A stretch of DNA of 64,000 bases from Phocoena phocoena (Eukaryota; Chordata; Mammalia; Artiodactyla; Phocoenidae), in the NCBI RefSeq assembly GCF_963924675.1, contig NC_089221.1, positions 140,162,263 through 140,226,262 on the forward strand. The letters are read 5' to 3'. Both the position numbers and the translations under genes were made by a program. Under the pieces are notes generated by a model. That model had not been told where the DNA came from. It made no database searches and saw only the letters and a program-made list of their open reading frames with translations. Every line of letters starts with the position of its first letter. Position 1 is the first letter of the stretch. Below are positions 46,720 through 59,280 of this stretch, piece by piece.

Positions 46720-48100
46720 TTCCCTAAAATACTAATATAAAAAGTATGATTAAACCCAAATACCATATTTTATAAAACCTCAGGTCCATCAATTGTATGA
46801 TACATTAAACATTACAAATTAAAATATGACATATTGCTAAGATGCCAATGATAGTAAGAGACATTCATATTTCATATATATTAACATGTGAAATAAAATG
46901 CTCACTTGAGAAGTTGTGAAAATAGTAATATAAGGGATTAGGTGCAAGTATAAATGTATTAGTTGTGGCCCCTGTTTGGGAAGAATTGGCTTTAAGGTTT
47001 CAAGTAGGAAAATGAAAATTGTGGAATTAATTCCTATTTTGAAACCCACTCATATTGCCAACAGTGGAGAGTCTTCAGGTCCAGAATGTTTCAAAGATGG
47101 ATAGAAAAGGCACTTTCAAATCCTGTCTTGATTTCCAAATCCCCCATTTTGTTGATGTCAAAGTCCTAACACTGTGCTATGCACTGAAATAGGAGAAATT
47201 GAGGTAGGAAGAGAATATGAGGAAAGAGAGAAAAAGTAGAAACCCCATGTCTAGCCCTCATGCGTTATTCTTTAATCAGTAATATTTATTACACCCCCAC
47301 TCTGGCTCAGGCACCATTTCAATAGTGGGCCTATAGCACAGAACAAGAGATGAAAAGTCAGTCTTAGAGCCAATATTGTAGTAGAGGAAACAGATGATAA
47401 ATAAAAAATTAAAATTAAAATGTCATAGAAAAATAGTAAGTAGTATATGTGCTCAAGAAAAATAAAGCATAGTAAGGAGTCACTCCCTCCAGAAACATAT
47501 AGTTTAGAAATGAGTTTCACATGCATGAAATAATTTTGCAGATCCTTTGAGAAGCAGGTAATGAATGGGAGTTGTTTGGACACTTAGTATACCAGAATTC
47601 AGAGATACTCTCCCAAAGTTCCCTTTACCCTTAAACTTTGATCTGCCAACCCCATCATTTCATGACTCTGCAACAGTCTTGATTCAAAAATCTGGTACTT
47701 GGTAAGAAACAGCTGCTGAGGTTATCAGCCTAGCAAGTAGGAATCAGTTGCACCTAAACTCTACTCCTAATTTCTATGGGTACCCATGACCAGTCACTCT
47801 AGCATTTCTTGCTCTATAACTGAACCTTCAAATATTCGGTAAGGCAAGCTTTTGCATATGTATCTATGCATTCACTGTCTCAAAATCAGTGTCACTGTGG
47901 TCTACTTCATGTCACATGGTGCTTTCCTTACTGGTAATACCATCTCTTCCTAACTGGTTGTCCAGAAGGTTCTCTCCATTACCACTCAGAGCAACTTATG
48001 CAACTCTCAGGGCAGCAGCCTGAAGCTAAGTCACACATCTGTCATCACACCACCTGCCCCAGGTTTAGCAAAGATTACTTAATTGTCAATTATGGAGAAA
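46720..48100. other. Unique DNA with one possible old repeat
   Basis: No gene recognised. 47275-47410 ('atatttattacaccc', 'gcaccatttcaatagtgg', 'acagaacaagagatgaaa') resembles the ancient repeat at 53325, but weakly. Confidence 0.4.
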
Positions 48101-48930
48101 ACAAAAATTTAAACTTCTCAAAGAGACTGAAATCTCTTTCCAGAAGCATTTAAAAATATTTTTTTCGATTTAAAAATATCACATTAACATTTATTAATTT
48201 CCAAAACCTCAAGCAACAGAGACAGTGAAATAGCATTCATGTTCCCCTAATTTTCCAATCTCCAAAGAAAATTACTCTTACCAGTTTGATGTGTATTCCT
48301 GTACAGTGATTCTGTACATTGTTTATTAACACATATATAAACATAAATGGGATTTTTTTATATGTATAATCTTCTGTAACCCATTTGTTCACTCAAACAT
48401 TAATTGTAGATACCTTTTTCAGTAAGTAAATACAGACGTTTTAGTGGGTACATAGAAGTTAATTGTATGGGGATACTGTAATCCATTAAACTATTGCCAT
48501 ATTGATGAGAGTTTAAGTTCTTTCCAATTTTCACATATATAATGATGCTAGAAAGAACATTTACTGTATTTGCTTGCTTGATGTATTCCTGAAGTTTTAA
48601 CTTCTAGATAAAAGGAAATGTACATTTTACATTTATCAAGATAGCTATATGACTATGAAAATGACTGTACTAATGTGTATACCACTGTCATTATAACAGA
48701 TTGCCTATTGTCCCATACCTGCACCCACATTGGTTATTATCAGTCATTTTCATATTTAATTATCTGATCATTGAAAAAGAATTATATCATTACAATGCTT
48801 CCCAAAACTTCATGGTATTCCTCACAAAAATTATTCCTTTTAAATTAAAAAAAAATTTACCCTTACAAATAGCATATGTTCATGGTAGAAGATTTAGAAA
48901 ATAAAGATTTACAGGAAAATAAAATATCAA
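48101..48930. repeat. AT-rich DNA, old-repeat-like
   Basis: Segments such as 'aacccatttgttcactcaaa' and 'ctttccaattttcacatata' resemble an ancient repeat seen widely in mammals. No family assigned, no gene. Confidence 0.35.
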
Positions 48931-48934
48931 GGGA

Positions 48935-50330
48935 CTTCTGGTGCAGCTAAGACGGAGAAGCTGATAAAGGTTCTCTCTCCTACTGATTTACAACTAAAGA
49001 TTCTGAACAGAATGCAAAATGCACCACCTGAGGACTCTGAAAAGAAAAAAAAAAATAGCTGGTAGATTGAGGACTAAAATGAGAATTTAAATAATTGTCT
49101 GCAAAGTGGGAGGCACCAGTCACGAGGAACTTCCTAACAGTAGAGAAAGCTAAAAGTCTGAAGAAAATATTTAAATCTTTCTGATCAGAGGTGCAGGGAA
49201 AAGAGAACCCTGGGATCCAGGGAGTATGGGGGAAATCTCAGGGGAGACAGCTGAAGGAGATTCCTCTAATTTTGTGTATGAAGTCACATAATTTCTGGAC
49301 TTGTCTTCAAGGCGTGCACACACAGAACAGACCCAAAGAAAAGAGCAAAGGCTTCAAGAAGTGAACTACCATATAAACCTTTGCCCAAGTCCAAGACTAA
49401 CCCCAAAAGGCACATGGGCCAGGCTGACCCAAAAAGCACAGCAAAGGTTTAAAATCCAATCTGACCTTGGAAACACCACCATCAGGAGTTCAGAACTTGT
49501 GATCCGAATGTAATGAGGTTTAATTGCCTGCTTGAACAAAAAAATAACACTCTGAGGAAGATTTAATAGGACCCAAAGTCTATCAACACAATATTCAAAT
49601 CATCCAGGATACCATCCAAGATTATTCGACATACAAAGAACCAAAATTATCTGACCAATACTCAACAGAATAGACAGCCAACAGATAACAAGCCTGAGGT
49701 GACCAGATGTTGGAATTATCAAAGACTTTTTTTTTTTTTTTTTTGGTGGTACGCGGGCCTCTCACTGCTGTGGCCTCTCCCGCTGCGGAGCACAGGCTCC
49801 GGACGCGCAGGCTCAGCGGTCATGGCTCACGGGGCCAGCCGCTCCGCGGCACGTGGAATCCTCCCAGATCGGGGCACGAACCCGCGTCCCCTGCATCGGC
49901 AGACGGACTCTCAACCACTGCGCCACCAGGGAAGCCCATCAAAGACTTTTAAAGTAGCTATTATAACAATCTTCCATGAGGCAAAGGTAAACACTATTGA
50001 AATTAAGAGAAAGATAAAAGTTCTCAGAAGCAAAATTAAAACTATAAAAAAAAACCAAATGATAATTTTAGAACTTAAAATTACAATAACTTAAGTTTTA
50101 AAAATTCATTGCAGGGGCTCCATAGCAGAATGGATGTGAAGGAGGAAAGAGCCAGGGAAATTAAAGATAGAGCAATAGAAAGTATGCAATCTAAAGAACA
50201 GAAAGAAAAAGACTGAAAAAAATAGAGACTCCAAACTGTAGGACAATATCAAAAGATCTCACATGTTATTAGAGTCCCAGAAAAAAGGAAAAAGAAATGG
50301 GTGTAGAAAAGTATCATTAAGAATCCTGTT
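48935..50330 (+). repeat. Ancient L1 5' region and ORF1 remnant
   Basis: Both sides of the SINE at 49731-49937 match the 5'UTR/ORF1 of an old L1: 'ccagatgttggaattatcaa', then 'gctattataacaatcttcca', 'accaaatgataattttagaa', 'ccatagcagaatggatgtga' and 'ggacaatatcaaaagatctc'. The coding frame is lost. Confidence 0.7.
49731..49937 (-). mobile_element. CHR-type SINE
   Basis: Minus-strand element. Perfect 13-bp target duplication atcaaagactttt at 49718-49730 and 49938-49950. It splits the ancient L1 ORF1 remnant. Confidence 0.95.
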
Positions 50331-50383
50331 ATCCATAGTCAATATTTGATATACACTCTTCTAGGTTTTTTCCATTTCCATAA

Positions 50384-50430
50384 ACACACACACATACACA
50401 CAAACACAAATACACACACACACACTCTAC
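50384..50430. repeat. (CA)n microsatellite, imperfect
   Basis: Runs of ca broken by ta and aa units. Confidence 0.85.
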
Positions 50431-50680
50431 ATGGGATACGAGAATACTTGCTGCTGATGAAATGTTTTTTCCTTTAATAATACATTGTGAATGTTTGTAT
50501 ATTTCAATAAATGTACATCTGCATAATAATTTTTAATAGCTGGCTAATAGTTCATTAAATAATGGAGCCATAATTGTGTTATTCAGGAACCTGCCGCTGC
50601 TTATTTAGTTTTTTCCCTCTTTTTTAACTATTATAAAAATTCTGCACTTATCCTTATTGCTAAATCAGTGTCACTTCCTT

Positions 50681-50890
50681 ATTTTTTTTTTTTTTTTGCG
50701 GTACGCGGGCCTCTCACTGTTGTGACCTCTCCCGTTGCAGAGCACAGGCTCCGGACGCGCAGGCTCAGCGGCCATGACTCACGGGCCTAACTGCTCCACG
50801 GCATGTGGGATCTTCCCGGACCGGGGCACGAACTCGTGTCCCCTGCATTGGCAGGCGGACTCTCAACCACTGTGCCACCAGGGAAGCCCC
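50681..50890 (-). mobile_element. CHR-type SINE
   Basis: Minus-strand element: T tract, gcggtacgcgggcc, body, ccagggaagcccc. Short likely target duplication tccttatt at 50676-50683 and 50892-50899. Confidence 0.93.
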
Positions 50891-50899
50891 CTCCTTATT

Positions 50900-51770
50900 A
50901 TTTTCTTCATTTATATTCCTAAAAATAAAATTGCTGCTTAAGAGCAATTTTCAACCAATTCATTCAACCAATATTCAATCAACCAATATTCAGTCAACAA
51001 ATATGTATTGAGCATTTAGTATAAAGTAGGCACTGCCAATATGTGGAAGTACTACTTTCTCTGAACCCTTGCCAATTCTAAATATAATCAACAACAGTTA
51101 GTTAATCCTGCATGACAAAGTTCAAAAATATGCATATCTTTCTTCAATGGCACAAGAAAATTTGGTCTCAAAGGGACACTGTCGGTGCAAGATCAAATCT
51201 CCAAAAAATTCTTTAAAAGTCAAGAATCAAACCACTAAATATTAAAAATACAGGAAACACGTTGATACACTTTTTTGCATATTCTTTTTCTTAAAGAATA
51301 TGAAGCAGCTTCAAAATTGGCTCATGTCAGAGCTATCCATTTTGTCTCAATCAGCACACTGGTGATCCATATACTTTAAGACAGCCTCAGTGTTGGATCA
51401 GTGTTACAATTATCTAACTGGCTGTAATTATTTCATCATTTCTGCCAAACAACCAAATTCTACAAATTTTAAGATTGCTTTCTAAAGGTTCTATAAAAGG
51501 GCATTGAAAATATCTTGTTGTTATTATTACTGCCTAAAAGTTGATTCCCAAGAAGGTAATCCATTCTTCTGTATTTTTTAAGAACTAAACTGTAGGAAGA
51601 TAAAATGGTAGTGGGAGAAGAGCATGAAACATATTATTAATGTGTGATGCTACTATCCCTTAGTTGGGACAATAATGTTCAACTATTTTGGTGTCACTCC
51701 TTCCTTTGTGACCTTACTTTATCTTGGATATATCACTAGTACAGCACGTATTAAACAATTATCAGATGAT
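50900..51770. other. Unique DNA with a short tandem repeat
   Basis: No gene. At 50956-51000 units of 'caaccaatattca' recur three times, followed by a short MIR/L2-like piece (tgtattgagcatttagta). Confidence 0.45.
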
Positions 51771-51774
51771 ATTC

Positions 51775-51890
51775 TTTGAAGTCTGTCTCTCCTAGTGTAC
51801 ACTGAACCCTATGAGGGCAGGAAATGAATCTTATTCATTTTTATATCCCCACCAGTTAACTCAGAAAATGCTCAGTATATGTATGCTAAT
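51775..51890 (+). repeat. L2 LINE 3' end
   Basis: 'ctatgagggcaggaaatgaa', 'cattcatttttatatcccc' and 'aaaatgctcagtatatgta' follow the L2 3' end order. Confidence 0.65.
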
Positions 51891-51899
51891 TTTTTAACA

Positions 51900-53320
51900 T
51901 ATTTTGGTCTCCTCCCTCCCTGTAAATCCAGAAGATATTCCACTTAAAAATAAAATGAATTAAAACAATGTACGGTTGCCAGATAAAATACAGAATACCC
52001 AGTTAAATTTGGATTCAGAAGACATTCTTTTAGGAACAAGTATGTCCCAAATACTGCATGTTTATCTGAAATTCAAATTTAACTGGACGTCTCATGTTTT
52101 TGTTCACTAAATCTGCCAGTTGAAATAACTGGAGATTTCCTAGAATATCACTCAGACCACAGCAAAAGTTTCTCCCTGATCTAGGAAGTAAGCGTTCCAA
52201 AAATCTCCATAATTGGAGTGCAGGACTTTTCATGTCACGTGGGGCTAGATAAGCCACCTTATCAGGAATGCTGTTGCTTAACAGTCTGGACAATGTCACT
52301 TCTAAGTCTCTACCTTTTTGCACATTATCACTGTATCCCTGTGCTTTAGTTTCTGAGTCCTTTTTGCTAGCAAGATTAGAAAAGTCTTGTATTTGATTGA
52401 TTCATCTCCACCAGTGAATCTTGTGGCTTTGAACCATCCATTTCTCCATGGCAGGTTCCCTACCTTGCTCTGGAACAAGACCCTGGTGGGTCCTCCCAAG
52501 GGAGATCCTTTGGGAAAGAGCTGTGTGAAGATCACAGAAGCTGCATTAGCGCACAGCCAGGCTTCATCTCAGAAGCTATTTTGTAAGCATGGATTTACTC
52601 CCCACAGATAATTCTTGCTCAGTTACCTTCCCCAAATCCCTAACTGCTGCCAAGGTGAATGCAGGCCCTGACTCTGGCTGTTGATTCTTATAAATTCAGC
52701 CAATCAATGATCTTGTATCATAAAGTGTCTGTTTTTAATGTAACCTATTTGATGAGGCTGTATTAATTTAGGAGAAATATGCACTGGTATTCTGGCACAC
52801 ACTTTTCCTAATTATCTTACAGCTCTCATTCAGCAGTGAAATTAGTCTCTGGTCATCACAGTTAATAGAAACCCATAGCTCTTAGTTAAGTGATCTCCAC
52901 CAGTCACCTGACCTTTTCTTGCTCTCAGCTGCATAAACATGATTGCACTATCTATGCAGTCCCTGGTGAATGCATAATTTGAGCGGGGGTGTGAATGTTT
53001 TAGCAAAATCTCCTGCTTCAGAGCAACAAGATAGCACTGTATTCTGGTATGTTTCTTTAAGTGGATGGTAACAAGATTGGAAAGACAAGGCTGTGAAAGG
53101 AAAAGTTACACAATAACAGGAGCAAGGTAAGGAGACAGCTTCTGAGGATACACAGATTCTCCATCAAAAGCAGAAAAAGGCATAAAATTCTCCATGTCTT
53201 CACTCCTAGTGCTCTTGAGCTCTACAATGCCTCTCCTACATTTTCAACCTTTCTCTTAAAAACTGTGTGGAGTGCCTAGTCAAATTATTAATTTCTCCTC
53301 TACATTCCCATTCACTGTAT
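51900..53320. other. Repeat-free stretch, candidate conserved non-coding DNA
   Basis: About 1.4 kb with no repeat I recognise. The text at 52600-53060 is well mixed in composition and includes octamer-like and AT-rich motifs (gaatgcataatttgag near 52970). No exon-like frame with splice sites stands out. Regulatory function is only a guess. Confidence 0.3.
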
Positions 53321-53324
53321 TCAT

Positions 53325-53775
53325 TCATTCATTAAATAAATACCTACTAGACACCAAACACTATGAAAGGTACTGGAGATAAACCTGCAAATCAAACAGA
53401 AATAGTCCCTTCTCTCATGGAACTTCAGTGCAGTCAATGACACAGGCAAACAAGTTAATTAAAACCAATAATTATAAATTGTTAAAATGCTAGGAATAAA
53501 AAAATTTTAATTAAAAAAAATTTTTTTAAACAGGGTGCTCTGATAGAAAATGACCAGGAGGAACCAACTTTTGTAAAAGTATTCAGGGAATGGCTCTCTG
53601 AGGAGGTGATATAGGAGCTAAGACCTGAATGACCACAAGGAATCAGCCCTTCTAGGTACTAAGACAGAACAATCCAGCACAGGAACAGCAAATACAAAGG
53701 TCCTTGGGGCAGGAATAAGCTTGGTATGTATCCCAGCGAGGCTAGAGTATCTGAAGAAGAGGAGAGAGGCTAAGA
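53325..53775 (-). repeat. Ancient mammalian repeat, family not named
   Basis: 'attcattaaataaataccta', 'cttctctcatggaacttcag', 'ctctgaggaggtgatatagg', 'agacctgaatgaccacaagg' and 'cagcaaatacaaaggtcctt' follow the order of a common ancient repeat. Orientation is uncertain. Confidence 0.5.
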
Positions 53776-53799
53776 ATATGATCCTTTATTAAGCCCTTC

Positions 53800-53985
53800 T
53801 GCCTTTGGAATCTGGGCTGTAAATGGCTGTCTGTCTGTCTCCTTCCACTTCTCTCAGTGGATAATAAACAACTTAAGGGCAGAAGTGATACAGTATTCAT
53901 TTTTCATTACCTACAACTTCGAGTGTGACACCTTGTATAAAATAGATGGCCAAGAAATGTTAGTTGAATTTACTTGTATTTATTT
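53800..53985 (+). repeat. L2 LINE 3' end
   Basis: 'acaacttaagggcagaagtg', 'attcatttttcattaccta' and 'aatgttagttgaattta' match the L2 3' end. Confidence 0.68.
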
Positions 53986-54061
53986 AAATGCACTATGAAT
54001 TCCAAATCTATCTATAAATAGAGAAAGCTACTTAGTTGCTGAAAAACTTGCTAATTATAAT

Positions 54062-54300
54062 AGTTAATATTTATTGAACGGTTATTTACCAGACACTGTT
54101 CTAAGGTGCCTATACATATTCATTTATTTAAGGCTTACAAAAACACGATGAGTAGATATTATATTTGCTTCCATTGTAAAGATGAGGACCTGAACAGCAG
54201 ATAGGTCAATAAATTAAAATTGAGAATATAGTAAGTGTCCAAGCCAGGATATGAATCTAGGCTCCACAGTATGTCCTTAATCATGATGTTAATGATCCTA
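54062..54300 (-). repeat. MIR SINE
   Basis: Antisense MIR over most of its length: 'ttaatatttattgaacggtt', 'cagacactgttctaaggtgc', 'gtaaagatgaggacctgaac' and 'gccaggatatgaatctaggc'. Confidence 0.85.
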
Positions 54301-55040
54301 GTAGGCTAAACGTGTCTTGGAAAACTAATTAAGCCATTGAGATACATCAGTATTTAACACTCTGGGATTTAAGTCAGATGTATGACATGACACAGATGGA
54401 ACATACTTATCCTGAATATGTATTTGAATATATTTGAACTATACCTTTTAATAAATTTCCATCTCTGCTTCCTCAGTTATAAGAAAGGATTATCTAGTCT
54501 TTCTTCAAATGCTTTGAGTGTTGCCATAGAAACTGCTTTTCCTTAAGTTTGCAAGGTGGCTCTCTCAGTAATACACTCAGCTGTAGGAACAGTAGATCAC
54601 TACAGTTCTATCCACAATGGCAACACCAAGGATTGGCTTGGGGAAATCTTCAATTTTTCCCAATATTGTCTATCTTTTTCTCTCCCTCTTCCCCCAAACC
54701 AATTCAAATACAGAATCTAAATAAAATTAGTGTGCTTGCTATGGAAACTTTATTTTATGACAACTCTCTAACTACCTCTTCTTCCAACAACCTGCTTGCT
54801 CCCCCTAAAATAATCTTAAATAAAGCTCTGGCATATCCACTGCCCGATGGTGAGGAGGAAGCACTATCTCTCAGAAGACTCCTATTCCTTGGTTATCACC
54901 TTCTCTTAGGACTTCTTCCTAAGACATAGGCCATAGGCCAAGGCAAATGGAAAACATATTAATGGTGTTCAGAAAAGCAGGAATGTAAAGTTTTCTGGAA
55001 AGAAATGAGAAGTACTGAAGTTTTGGCAAAGCAACTCACC
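54301..55040. other. Unique DNA
   Basis: The 126-codon frame at 54549-54929 opens on TTG, has no recognised domain and is probably chance. Confidence 0.5.
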
Positions 55041-55044
55041 TGTC

Positions 55045-55140
55045 CTTAGAAACGCACATCTTACTCATCTTATCCACAGCATCTAGTATAGTTCCTAGTA
55101 CCAGTTAAGTGCCCAATAAATGTTGCATTAATGTATGATG
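55045..55140 (+). repeat. L2 LINE 3' tip
   Basis: 'gcatctagtatagttcctag' and 'gtgcccaataaatgttgcat' match the L2 3' end. Confidence 0.65.
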
Positions 55141-56617
55141 TCTCTGGTCCTTTGGGAGACAAATATATGAGGTACAGATGATAGGAAAGATACAGACAAT
55201 TCATAAGGCTATTTCCCTGATGACTCTGGTCACAGCCATCTCTAAGTCCTTGTGCACAGATTGCCAGACTTGCCCAATCGACAACCAAGATTATCTTTGC
55301 AATTACCTTGAAACATTTTTATTTTGTAATCAAGTAAGTTAACCATGCACTGACATATTTTATTTATTTTTATTTAGGTTTATGTACTATCTCTCCAAGT
55401 GGCCACATTTTAGAGGCTCCATAATATTCAGTTAGTAACTGATAAATACAGAGAGATGGAGAGCTTCCTGAGGGACCTTGTTCTTGCAGTAAATACCATT
55501 TTGTCACACAAGCTGGGAAATTTCCACAGAAATCTTTCGTTCACTCTTCACTCAAGAAACCTTGGAAAGGAAGGGGAGAGAGGGAAAAGGGATAGAAGAA
55601 AGAGAGAAAGAAATTGGAAGCAGTTTTCATATAGGAAGGAGGAAGTTTAATGGGACTGAAAGAATATGAGTTTGGAGTAAGACAATCTGAGATATAATAA
55701 CACAAGACCTTGAGCAATAATTGAACTATGTCTCTCTTTCTCTGAAACATGAATATTAATACCTTTCCTAGAAAATACAAATAATAATTCGAATTTCAAA
55801 GAGGCAGAACTCTTTGACTTGCAAGTGGGAGGAACACATCTAGCAGTAGCTAAAGCCTAGGAAGGAATACTGGGGGTGCTCATAGAATACAAGGAGCTAA
55901 GGAAGGGGGAAGGCACAGAGACCTCAGAGTCTCCTAAAGCTTGACAAATATTGTGATCTAAAAACTATAGACTAAACATTTTAAGTTTAGATGGTTTCTA
56001 TTATGATTTTCCACGCAGGGAGATGAGAAAGAAAAAAAAACAAACAAAAACATAGACCTCATGTAGACAGCACAACTCTCTCAGCTCCATTGTAATCTGA
56101 AGTTACGAATGTTCTTATATACATGTTTATGTAGATCTAGGCTAGTTACCTCAGGAAGCCATTATATGTATGTCTCTTTCCAAGCCACCTTTTCCTATGT
56201 TTAGAATTTTCTTATGATATAGGGTAACCATGGGTAGGGCAACCTTGAGACACAAGGAAGACTGAGTGGGCCTGAGTGAATCTTCCCTGATTTCTGGCTG
56301 ATTTGGCCCGGGGCTGCTATAGGGCCTCCTGGATGCTATCCTCAGACCCTGTCATGTGGCCCTCTCCACAATGTGGCAGTTTGCTTTTCCAAGGCCAGTA
56401 GGAGACTCTCTCATTCTTTGAATCTCTCTTTTCAGAAATATCAAGACCACTTCTCCTCCTCTATTTTGGCCTCTCCTCCCATACTAACTGCTTAAGTAAG
56501 TTAAAAACGAGCCTTAAATCCAAACTGTGCAAGAAAAGATCTAATTAGTTCAGTTACTTGTCTGTGGCCACATGAGGCAAAACTTTTCCATTCCACTCCT
56601 CACCACAGAAGACTATC
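55141..56617. other. Unique DNA
   Basis: No gene. A purine-rich stretch lies at about 55563-55615. 56250-56500 may be an old repeat, family not named. Confidence 0.45.
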
Positions 56618-56625
56618 ACATAGAA

Positions 56626-56838
56626 CAGGGGTCCCCAAACCCCAGGCCGTGGACAGGAACCAGGCTGCACAGCAGGAGGTGAGCGATGGGCCAGTGAAGC
56701 TTCATCTTCCGCTCCCCATCGCTGGCATTACCACCTGAACCATCCTAAACGCCCCCAACACCCCCCCACCCCACAGTCCGTGGGAAAATTGTCTTCCACA
56801 AAACTGGTACCTGGGGCCAAAAGGGTTGGGGACTGCTG
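56626..56838 (+). mobile_element. Non-autonomous hAT-type DNA transposon
   Basis: A 213-bp element with terminal inverted repeats (caggggtccccaaacc at the left, ggttggggactgctg at the right) and an 8-bp target duplication acatagaa at 56618-56625 and 56839-56846. Both are hallmarks of hAT elements. Internal text (gctgcacagcaggaggtgag, cgctccccatcgctggcatt) matches a known old mammalian family whose name I do not assign. Confidence 0.88.
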
Positions 56839-56855
56839 ACATAGAACACAGGCCA

Positions 56856-57171
56856 GGGCTTCCCTGGTGGCGCAGTGGTTGAGAATCTGCCTGCCAATGC
56901 AGGGGACATGGTTTCGAGCCCTGGCCTGGGAGGATCCCACATGCTGCGGAGCAACTAGGCCCTTGAGCCACAACTACTAAGCCTGCGCGTCTGGAGCCTG
57001 TGCTCCGCAACAAGAGAGGCCGCGATAGTGAGAGGCCCACGCACCGCGATGAAGAGTGGCCCCCACTTGCCGCAACTAGAGAAAGCCCTCGCACAGAAAC
57101 GAAGACCCAACACAGCCATAAATAAATAAATAATTTTTTTAAAAAAAAAAAATAAATAAAGTTTAAAAAAA
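56856..57171 (+). mobile_element. Long CHR-type (CHR-1-like) SINE
   Basis: About 316 bp, with the extended 3' half (ccgcaactagagaaagccct, gacccaacacagcc) and a tail of ata/aaat units. Perfect 13-bp target duplication agaacacaggcca at 56843-56855 and 57172-57184. It inserted across the right target copy of the hAT element. Confidence 0.93.
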
Positions 57172-57184
57172 AGAACACAGGCCA

Positions 57185-57384
57185 GCTTTTGAATTGGTGA
57201 CTTAGGATCAGGTGTTCATCTCGAGCCCAATTTCTTGTACTCAGGTGGTAGGGTAATGGAGATTTAATGTTAAAGAAACCACCTTGGAAATGGATTGTGG
57301 CAGGCTTGGATTAATGTCTCCAACCAAAAGATAATTTCAGGTATAGCACTCAGTGTCTTTCTTAGTAGAGGGTTTTTTCATTCA
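57185..57384. other. Unique DNA
   Basis: No gene or repeat recognised. Confidence 0.45.
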
Positions 57385-57570
57385 TTATTTCTTTTTAGCT
57401 TGATATTCACAAAATTCTATCCTGTGTATGGAGAAGGTATTCTATCCCTCATTTTAAAATAAGAAAACTTAAGTCCAACAAAACAAAGTCATCCACCCAA
57501 AGTAACCCAAAAGATAGTGTGAAAGCCTGGACCATATTCTTTGACTCTGAATTATTCTTTTGCTCTTTTT
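57385..57570 (-). repeat. MIR SINE
   Basis: 'ctcattttaaaataagaaaa', 'cttaagtccaacaaaacaaa', 'gtcatccacccaaagtaacc' and 'gtgtgaaagcctggacca' are in the antisense MIR order. Confidence 0.68.
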
Positions 57571-59085
57571 ACTACATTACATAATCATTGTGGTCCTCCA
57601 TTGCCTTATATTTTTATTATTCTTTAAAACAAAAACAAACAAACCTAAACTCTTTTGTTCTCACCATCTCAAAGACAACAATGACCAGAGGAGATAAAGA
57701 TATCAATAAAGGGGGAGAGACAGTTGCTGCCTGAAGGCTGGTAGAAGGTAAGACAATCTTATAATCAGATCATGCTCCAACTAGGATCAGTTGGTAGTGG
57801 ATGCCTGTAGCTCCATGTCAAGAACTTTAAAAGCATGTCTGGTTTCTCCTGCATGAAGGGAAAGTTTCCTGATAGATTAGTAATGTCTAGGGGGAGCAGA
57901 AGATTTTATGTTTGCTTAGTGATGTCTGCTATGTGCTGTGGAAATAATAGGGGAGAAAGAAAGAGATTATTTACCATGCCAGGTCCTTATGCCAACATCA
58001 GCCATTTGAGATTATGGCACAAAATTTATTATTCTGGTGTTTCTAGTAAAATGAGGGGAAATAATCTTTGAGAGCTGATCTCTGTGGGGACCTAAATTTA
58101 TTGGGGGCTTCCTATAAATTCAAATGAAGTTAAAAAGTGGAACTTTTCTTCTGAAGAGAAATTAAATATAAAATTTAGGGATTGTAATCTTTGACAAACT
58201 ATGGCTGGCTTTGGTTAAAAGTACAAAATGAACAAGGATAATGGTGATGATAATGGTAATAAAGATGATAACAATAGGTCATAATGCCTAAATATAAACA
58301 TTCTCTACAGAGAAGAAAGCTGATAAAGGAAAACTAACCTGAAAGATTTATACAGACCTTCCAAAATATAAAGCATCTTTCAAACTTGTGAAAAAATAAT
58401 ATTCTGCAGCTGTTTTTCATCTCTAAAAGAATGCTGAAGAGCTATAGGAAAATTAGAACATCATTCAATTTCCATTTTTAATTGAAAAAAATTTTAACTA
58501 CGACATATAACTGTCCTTGCACAAAAGTAACATTGCAGATGCAAAATTTTCTAGATTCTAAATTTATTTTATGATTTCTAATTTGAGATGGTATTTGTTG
58601 TTACTATTGTTTTTTCTTACTTTAAGGTTCTTTTCCACTATAGAGCATCATCCTAGAATATCTCTGCTTGGGGGGGAAAGTTAAGAGTCCATTTCAGATG
58701 ATCAGTTTGAGAGTCATAGAAAACACAGGGATTTAGAAGCCTTCACTGTACCCAGATCAGCGGGAGGCTAGAAACAAGATAAGGTAGGAAAGTCTGGGAA
58801 ACCAGGCAGCAATGTTCTGAACATTCCATGGCAGAAAGCAAACCTGAAGGCCACATCCCAAGGGCAACCAAATTACCTATGAGAGAACAAAACAAAACAA
58901 AAACAAATCAAATAGCACTGATTTTTATTTTCAGATAAAGTGCAATCTCATTGGAAAGCTATTTATCTCGAATAACAAAAATATAGAAAAATAAATTGAC
59001 AATAAATCAAACTTGTTCATCTGGAAGAACTGCATGAGGACGAATTAAGAAAACTAACAGCCTATGTAAAAGACAATTTATACAT
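57571..59085. other. Unique DNA
   Basis: No gene recognised. A short (gat)n-like tract (ggtgatgataatggtaataa) lies at about 58240-58275. Confidence 0.5.
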
Positions 59086-59089
59086 AAAA

Positions 59090-59280
59090 ATAAAAATATA
59101 TAATATATATTTATATATTTGGTTTTTATATAGGATGCTAGTAGGTTATATATAGAGAATACATACTTCTTAGTGTATATGTATATATATTACTTCTTAG
59201 TGTGTGTGTATATATACATATAAACACTAAGAAAAATTCTAAAATGTGTGTATGTATATATACTTGTAAGTATTCTAAGA
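59090..59280. repeat. (TA)n/(TG)n tract with a hairpin
   Basis: Alternating ta and tg DNA. A 10-bp perfect inverted repeat, ttcttagtgt at 59194-59203 and acactaagaa at 59224-59233, flanks a 20-nt loop. A second 'acttcttagtgt' lies 27 bp upstream. Confidence 0.75.

Noticed and set aside
54549..54929. A 126-codon open frame
   Set aside because: It opens on TTG, has no domain I know, and sits in unremarkable DNA.
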